Of a stretch of 64,000 nt of DNA, positions 60,850 to 64,000 are shown one piece after another. Both the position numbers and the translations under genes were made by a program. Under the pieces are notes generated by a model. It ran no database searches. It saw nothing but the letters and a program-made list of their open reading frames with translations, and was not told where the DNA came from. Within the stretch, counting starts at the first letter, position 1. Each line of letters starts with the position of its first letter. The stretch comes from Owenweeksia sp965229445 (GTDB lineage Bacteria; Bacteroidota; Bacteroidia; Flavobacteriales; Schleiferiaceae): contig OZ245876.1 in assembly GCA_965229445.1 (NCBI GenBank), positions 1,488,001-1,552,000 of the forward strand, in the 5' to 3' direction.

Positions 60850-62073
60850 TCACTCAATTATGATTCTCAAAGTTTCTACTTGTCCGGAACTGCGCATTTG
60901 CAAAAGGTATATGCCTTTAGGGTATTTGCAAAGGTCTAGTGTCGTCAGTGCGCCTGGCTCCAGTTCGATATGATCCATTGGACGCGCATTGATTGAATAT
61001 ATATTCACACTCACCCTGTCTGCGGCATGGTGTTTTAAATGCAGTATGGTACGCGCTGGATTGGGATAAACCTGAACCATAGTTGATTCAAGTGGATGAG
61101 TTTTTTCTAGCTCTACGGTATTGCATGGATTGAGAAATAGTTGCTCCAATTCCAACGTTCCGCAGTTTTCACACCCGTTGATGGGTCCACCAGAAATGAG
61201 CCAATACATCATACCGGCATCTGAAATATCAAATTCTCCAGCTTTGTTATTCTGAGCGAACCAGGAATCCAGATTTCTACTTCTCAGCCACGTCCAGAAT
61301 GGGGGAGAACCCTGGGCAGTAAGCCAACCCCAGTTGCTCCCTGCCGGTGAACTTTCATCACGAAAATCCAGCTGACCGTTGGATTTATTCTGATCGGCAA
61401 TTTCATAGAATTCTACCCCGTCATTAGTAAAACTGCTTTTCATGTCACTCCAGGTGTGCTGCAGTCCTCCGTAGGTTGAATTCTCATTCCAGTTTGAATG
61501 GGAGATGCATTTTACGAATTTGCGCTTCCCTGGATCCGCCGCATCAATGGCTCGGTAAACGACATCCATCGGACCCGCACAATATATCCACAGTGGATCT
61601 GAAACAGTTGAAGCATTGATGACATCTTTAAATGCAGTTATGGATTGATCCAATTGACCGTTATCTTGATAATCTTGGTGATAGCTGTGGACAATGTTGG
61701 TATCACCACCCAGTTTGAGCAGTGTACCCACCGTGGAAGTGTCCATCAAATGGCACCAATTTCCAAAAGAGTTTTTGCACTGCGATTTATAGAGGGATGA
61801 ATGACCAACATACACCAACTTGTCCAGCAATCCCGCATAATGCAGCATAGCGATCGCCATGGCTGAAGCTCCATGGTCGTCAGCATCAGCGGTATTACCA
61901 TCAGAAGCCATGGCAATCCTTCCCCCGGGATAAAGACCACAAATTGAGGAGTTGCTGTTATGCGAACTCTCGTGCCATTCTCCAGTATTTGTTATGTTTT
62001 GGTTTGACTGAGCTTGTAAATACAGGCAGCATATTAGCATCGCTGCCGTTCCGTAATAATTCCAAAATTTCAT
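60850..62073 (-). CDS. Secreted nucleoside-hydrolase-like protein with T9SS sorting domain
   Basis: A 407-residue protein with a signal peptide (AMLICCLYLQAQS). Residues about 45-310 resemble the inosine-uridine nucleoside hydrolase fold: RIAMASDGNTADADDHGASA (52-71) recalls the acidic Ca-binding DxDxxxDD loop, and WIYCAGPMDVVYRAI and CISHSNWNENSTYGGLQHTW follow, with a conserved His-rich area at about 220-235. The last 75 residues are a type A T9SS sorting domain (VYPNPARTILHL, IYSINARPMDHIEL, YPKGIYLLQM). Action on a sugar or nucleoside outside the cell is plausible but unproven. It is transcribed alone, convergent with the small membrane protein. Confidence 0.8.
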   Translation of the reverse strand: MKFWNYYGTAAMLICCLYLQAQSNQNITNTGEWHESSHNSNSSICGLYPGGRIAMASDGNTADADDHGASAMAIAMLHYAGLLDKLVYVGHSSLYKSQCKNSFGNWCHLMDTSTVGTLLKLGGDTNIVHSYHQDYQDNGQLDQSITAFKDVINASTVSDPLWIYCAGPMDVVYRAIDAADPGKRKFVKCISHSNWNENSTYGGLQHTWSDMKSSFTNDGVEFYEIADQNKSNGQLDFRDESSPAGSNWGWLTAQGSPPFWTWLRSRNLDSWFAQNNKAGEFDISDAGMMYWLISGGPINGCENCGTLELEQLFLNPCNTVELEKTHPLESTMVQVYPNPARTILHLKHHAADRVSVNIYSINARPMDHIELEPGALTTLDLCKYPKGIYLLQMRSSGQVETLRIIIE

Positions 62074-62268
62074 AGACTATGTAAAATCGCGATTTTCTTT
62101 GCTAATACCATGCCTCTGTAAAGATTTTGATGACATTATTGGCCTTGGACTGCCTTTTTCAAAAGTAATCTTGAAAATAGACCAGCATATAGTCTTGGTG
62201 AAGGTGATTTTAGCCTGTTAAACCTGATTTTATTCTAAGCTTAAGATATCATCAATTCAATACGGCCA

Positions 62269-62709
62269 TTAACCCATAAGCCATGGGGTGATATTGTATA
62301 AGAAAAGGAGTAGAAAGACCAAAGCAAAGAACCCGAAAAGTATGTTCATGAAGTAACCGCCAATTCTGAATATGGCTTTTTTAGGTATTTCATACATAGG
62401 GTAATAGGCAAACTGGGTGGCAACCTTACCAATCCAGTAACCCGCAATTAAGCCGGTGAAAGCAACAGCCAACAGTGTTTGAGATTTTAGTTCATCAGGT
62501 AAGAGGATGCTGATCAGTCCAAACGCAAAATTTAAACCTACGATATACCGGCCATAGGTTTTGGCAATTTCCTGATTTAAAGGCTTTAGCTTCTTTACAT
62601 CGGTATACCAATCAAACACATTATGCCTAATATATGGATAAATGAGGGCGGTGAAAATCTGACCAGCACCTCCTAAGACAATTATCCAATTTGGAAGAGA
62701 TATATTCAT
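62269..62709 (-). CDS. Membrane protein of unknown function with four helices
   Basis: A 146-residue protein with transmembrane segments at about 8-28 (WIIVLGGAGQIFTALIYPYI), 55-70, 80-98 (LLAVAFTGLIAGYWIGKVAT) and 117-140 (YFMNILFGFFALVFLLLFLY). The loop after the first helix is charged and aromatic (HNVFDWYTDVKKLKPLN). No family is recognised. The strong start ATG and the flanking gaps of 130-200 nt suggest a single-gene unit. Confidence 0.65.
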   Translation of the reverse strand: MNISLPNWIIVLGGAGQIFTALIYPYIRHNVFDWYTDVKKLKPLNQEIAKTYGRYIVGLNFAFGLISILLPDELKSQTLLAVAFTGLIAGYWIGKVATQFAYYPMYEIPKKAIFRIGGYFMNILFGFFALVFLLLFLYNITPWLMG

Positions 62710-62838
62710 GGAACAATCGGTAAATGCTTGGTGTAAGATAAATCATAATTGGCGTTCAATGACCTGTTAGGATGCATATACAAGAAGGTGAAACTAAGTT
62801 TGTACGATCAATTGGCATATTGTGAAAATGCTGGAAGT

Positions 62839-63552
62839 CTAATTAAGTGCCAGTATAACGGGAACAAAACATCCGCAGGGAATATTCTTCTGACCTGGTT
62901 CGAATGGGTATTGGGCTGTTTTCCAGTTTACACGAGTTTGCCTTGACCGTTTTATGGTATAGTAGAAAGGTCTGGAGTATTGTGAATACCCAACATGAGG
63001 ATCAAGTCTTGTAATTATAGTATCAAGAATCTGCTTGTCTGCAAAGGGCCCTGGATATTTGAAATTATAATGGATATCACCGGATTTATAATCGGGCAGG
63101 GAATCATTGTTGGATTGGATAAAAAGTGTGTCCTGTTCCGTATAGCCATTGGTTTCCACTCTGAGATTTAGAATTGATCTGGTGGAATGCAGGTAATAAA
63201 TAGTGTCAAAAGGTATTTTCCCTTCTATCATTTCCATGATTACAATGGATCCGTAGAAACCGTTCTGCCCATTGCCCACTATGCTTAAGTCACCACTTGG
63301 AAATTCTTTCCTCGACCTGAATTCATAGTCACCTAGTACGTGAAAATAACCATAAGCGTCTGTTTTATCTGAGAGAAGACTGCGTCCACCGCGCTCATAA
63401 GTAAGTGTTACCCCACCCATAGGGTCATTGGATCCGCAGCGGTACATGAAATAACCTTTTACATCTATTGAGCCGGAGTGCTTCGTATCACAATTGACGA
63501 CTACGGCCAGAAGTACGATTAGAAGGGCTGTATTCTTAAACAGGTTTGACAT
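62839..63552 (-). CDS. Lipoprotein of unknown function
   Basis: A 237-residue lipoprotein with lipobox AVVVNC at about residue 21. The mature part begins with DTKHSGSIDVKGYFMYRCGS and has a carboxypeptidase-regulatory-like pattern (GGVTLTYERGGRSLLSDKTD then AYGYFHVLG) that folds as a small beta-sandwich. The C-terminus has a run of aromatic and basic residues (YSRPFYYTIKRSRQTR) and ends with two Cys-flanked Pro residues. No family is recognised. It is 17 nt upstream of the YkgJ stop on the same strand, so both may be co-transcribed. Confidence 0.65.
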   Translation of the reverse strand: MSNLFKNTALLIVLLAVVVNCDTKHSGSIDVKGYFMYRCGSNDPMGGVTLTYERGGRSLLSDKTDAYGYFHVLGDYEFRSRKEFPSGDLSIVGNGQNGFYGSIVIMEMIEGKIPFDTIYYLHSTRSILNLRVETNGYTEQDTLFIQSNNDSLPDYKSGDIHYNFKYPGPFADKQILDTIITRLDPHVGYSQYSRPFYYTIKRSRQTRVNWKTAQYPFEPGQKNIPCGCFVPVILALN

Positions 63553-63569
63553 GCTAATGAAATAAAGTA

Positions 63570-64000
63570 TTAATTCTCTTTGAGTGCCTGTTTTAGATCC
63601 TCAACCATCTCAAACACTGCCGGACAAACCTCAATATTTTTTCGAGTTAATTCCAGTACCTGATGCATGCGGTTACGGTCTGTGTGCGGATACTCCTTAC
63701 AGGCCTTTGGTCGCACCTCGTAAATTCCACAGTAGTTATCATCTCCCAGAAAGGGGCAGGGAACCGTTTGTAGCACAAAGTCTTTGTCCTCATCTACTCT
63801 AAGATAAGTGTTAATGAATTCAGATGGCTTCATACGGAAGTGCCGGGCAATGCGGTTGATATCATTCTCCGTAAAAAGGGGGCCGGTGGTTTTGCAACAA
63901 TTGGCACAATCCAGGCAATTGATATGAGCAAAGGCATTCTGGTGAGCCTTGTGAAATTTCTGATCCAGTTGCTTGGGAGGGAGAGCCTTAAGCTTCTTTA
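63570..64000 (-). CDS. YkgJ-family cysteine cluster protein, 5' part outside the window
   Basis: The frame is open at the window edge, so the N-terminus is missing; an internal ATG at 63833 is not the true start because the cysteine cluster NCLDCANCCKTTG lies upstream of it. The visible 143 residues hold the YkgJ pattern: that Cys cluster, PCPFLGDDNYCGIYEVRPKA and CKEYPHTDRN, probably for iron-sulfur or zinc binding. The middle contains FTENDINRIARHF. YkgJ proteins are annotated as Fe-S or zinc-chelating, with no proven role. It is the last gene in the window. Confidence 0.88.
   Translation of the reverse strand, partial: KKLKALPPKQLDQKFHKAHQNAFAHINCLDCANCCKTTGPLFTENDINRIARHFRMKPSEFINTYLRVDEDKDFVLQTVPCPFLGDDNYCGIYEVRPKACKEYPHTDRNRMHQVLELTRKNIEVCPAVFEMVEDLKQALKEN

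Noticed and set aside
1..64000. tRNA, rRNA and other structured RNA genes
   Set aside because: I read the intergenic gaps for cloverleaf or rRNA-like sequence and saw none; a covariance-model scan was not possible.

Overview
The window looks like chromosomal DNA of a Bacteroidota bacterium, most likely a marine flavobacterium-like lineage. Support for this: three complete secreted proteins with C-terminal 'FPNP' type IX secretion sorting domains, a TonB receptor paired with a DUF4249 lipoprotein, a DUF6090 protein, a eukaryote-type (GT3) glycogen synthase, several TAnnTTTG promoter elements, and frequent non-ATG starts without a strong Shine-Dalgarno. I saw no rRNA, tRNA, CRISPR array, transposase or phage gene. 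The genus cannot be fixed from the sequence alone.

Layout. 1-10.2 kb (minus strand): a partial secreted protein, an SDR/DUF2867 oxidoreductase, DUF2200, two envelope proteins, then a tightly overlapping photolyase operon (DUF2805, an antenna-less FAD photolyase domain protein, a 44-aa DUF2256 zinc-ribbon protein, and a CryPro-type photolyase that lacks all four Fe-S cysteines), followed by small membrane or secreted proteins. 10.3-12.3 kb: a type II restriction-modification pair (HTH-fused cytosine methyltransferase and Eco47II-like endonuclease) transcribed convergently with overlapping 3' ends. 12.7-16.8 kb: DUF2254, a VOC protein and a TPR-adenylate cyclase. 16.8-18.1 kb: a 1.25-kb gene-free stretch packed with short repeats. 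18.1-26.1 kb: a six-gene run ftsK-lolA-lptF-like-GT4-GT2-ribB(A) with almost no intergenic DNA. 26.2-32.6 kb: three unknown envelope genes, glycogen synthase, aquaporin, a small barrel protein and an esterase lipoprotein.

32.7-41.0 kb holds the most interesting locus: an AraC-type HTH protein with a large unrecognised C-terminal domain, a membrane-spanning STAND NTPase with coiled coil and WD40 propeller, a TPR/beta-barrel protein and three lipoproteins, all in one direction with overlapping or near-touching ends. A 14-bp direct repeat with a 21-bp period lies just upstream. I read this as a candidate self-regulated, envelope-spanning signalling cassette. 41.0-44.6 kb: YrdB, DUF4249 and a TonB receptor. 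44.7-52.7 kb: housekeeping genes (arginase-like, argS, ffh, folD, smpB, pyrD, lipoate ligase). 52.8-56.1 kb: a metal/cobalamin receptor gene that has lost its start directly behind a large T9SS gene. 56.4-64 kb: cystathionine beta-synthase, an ABC permease, a NamZ-type exo-muramidase, a secreted nucleoside-hydrolase-like T9SS protein, small membrane proteins and a partial YkgJ-family protein.

All names rest on reading the translated sequence and recalling family motifs; no database search was run.
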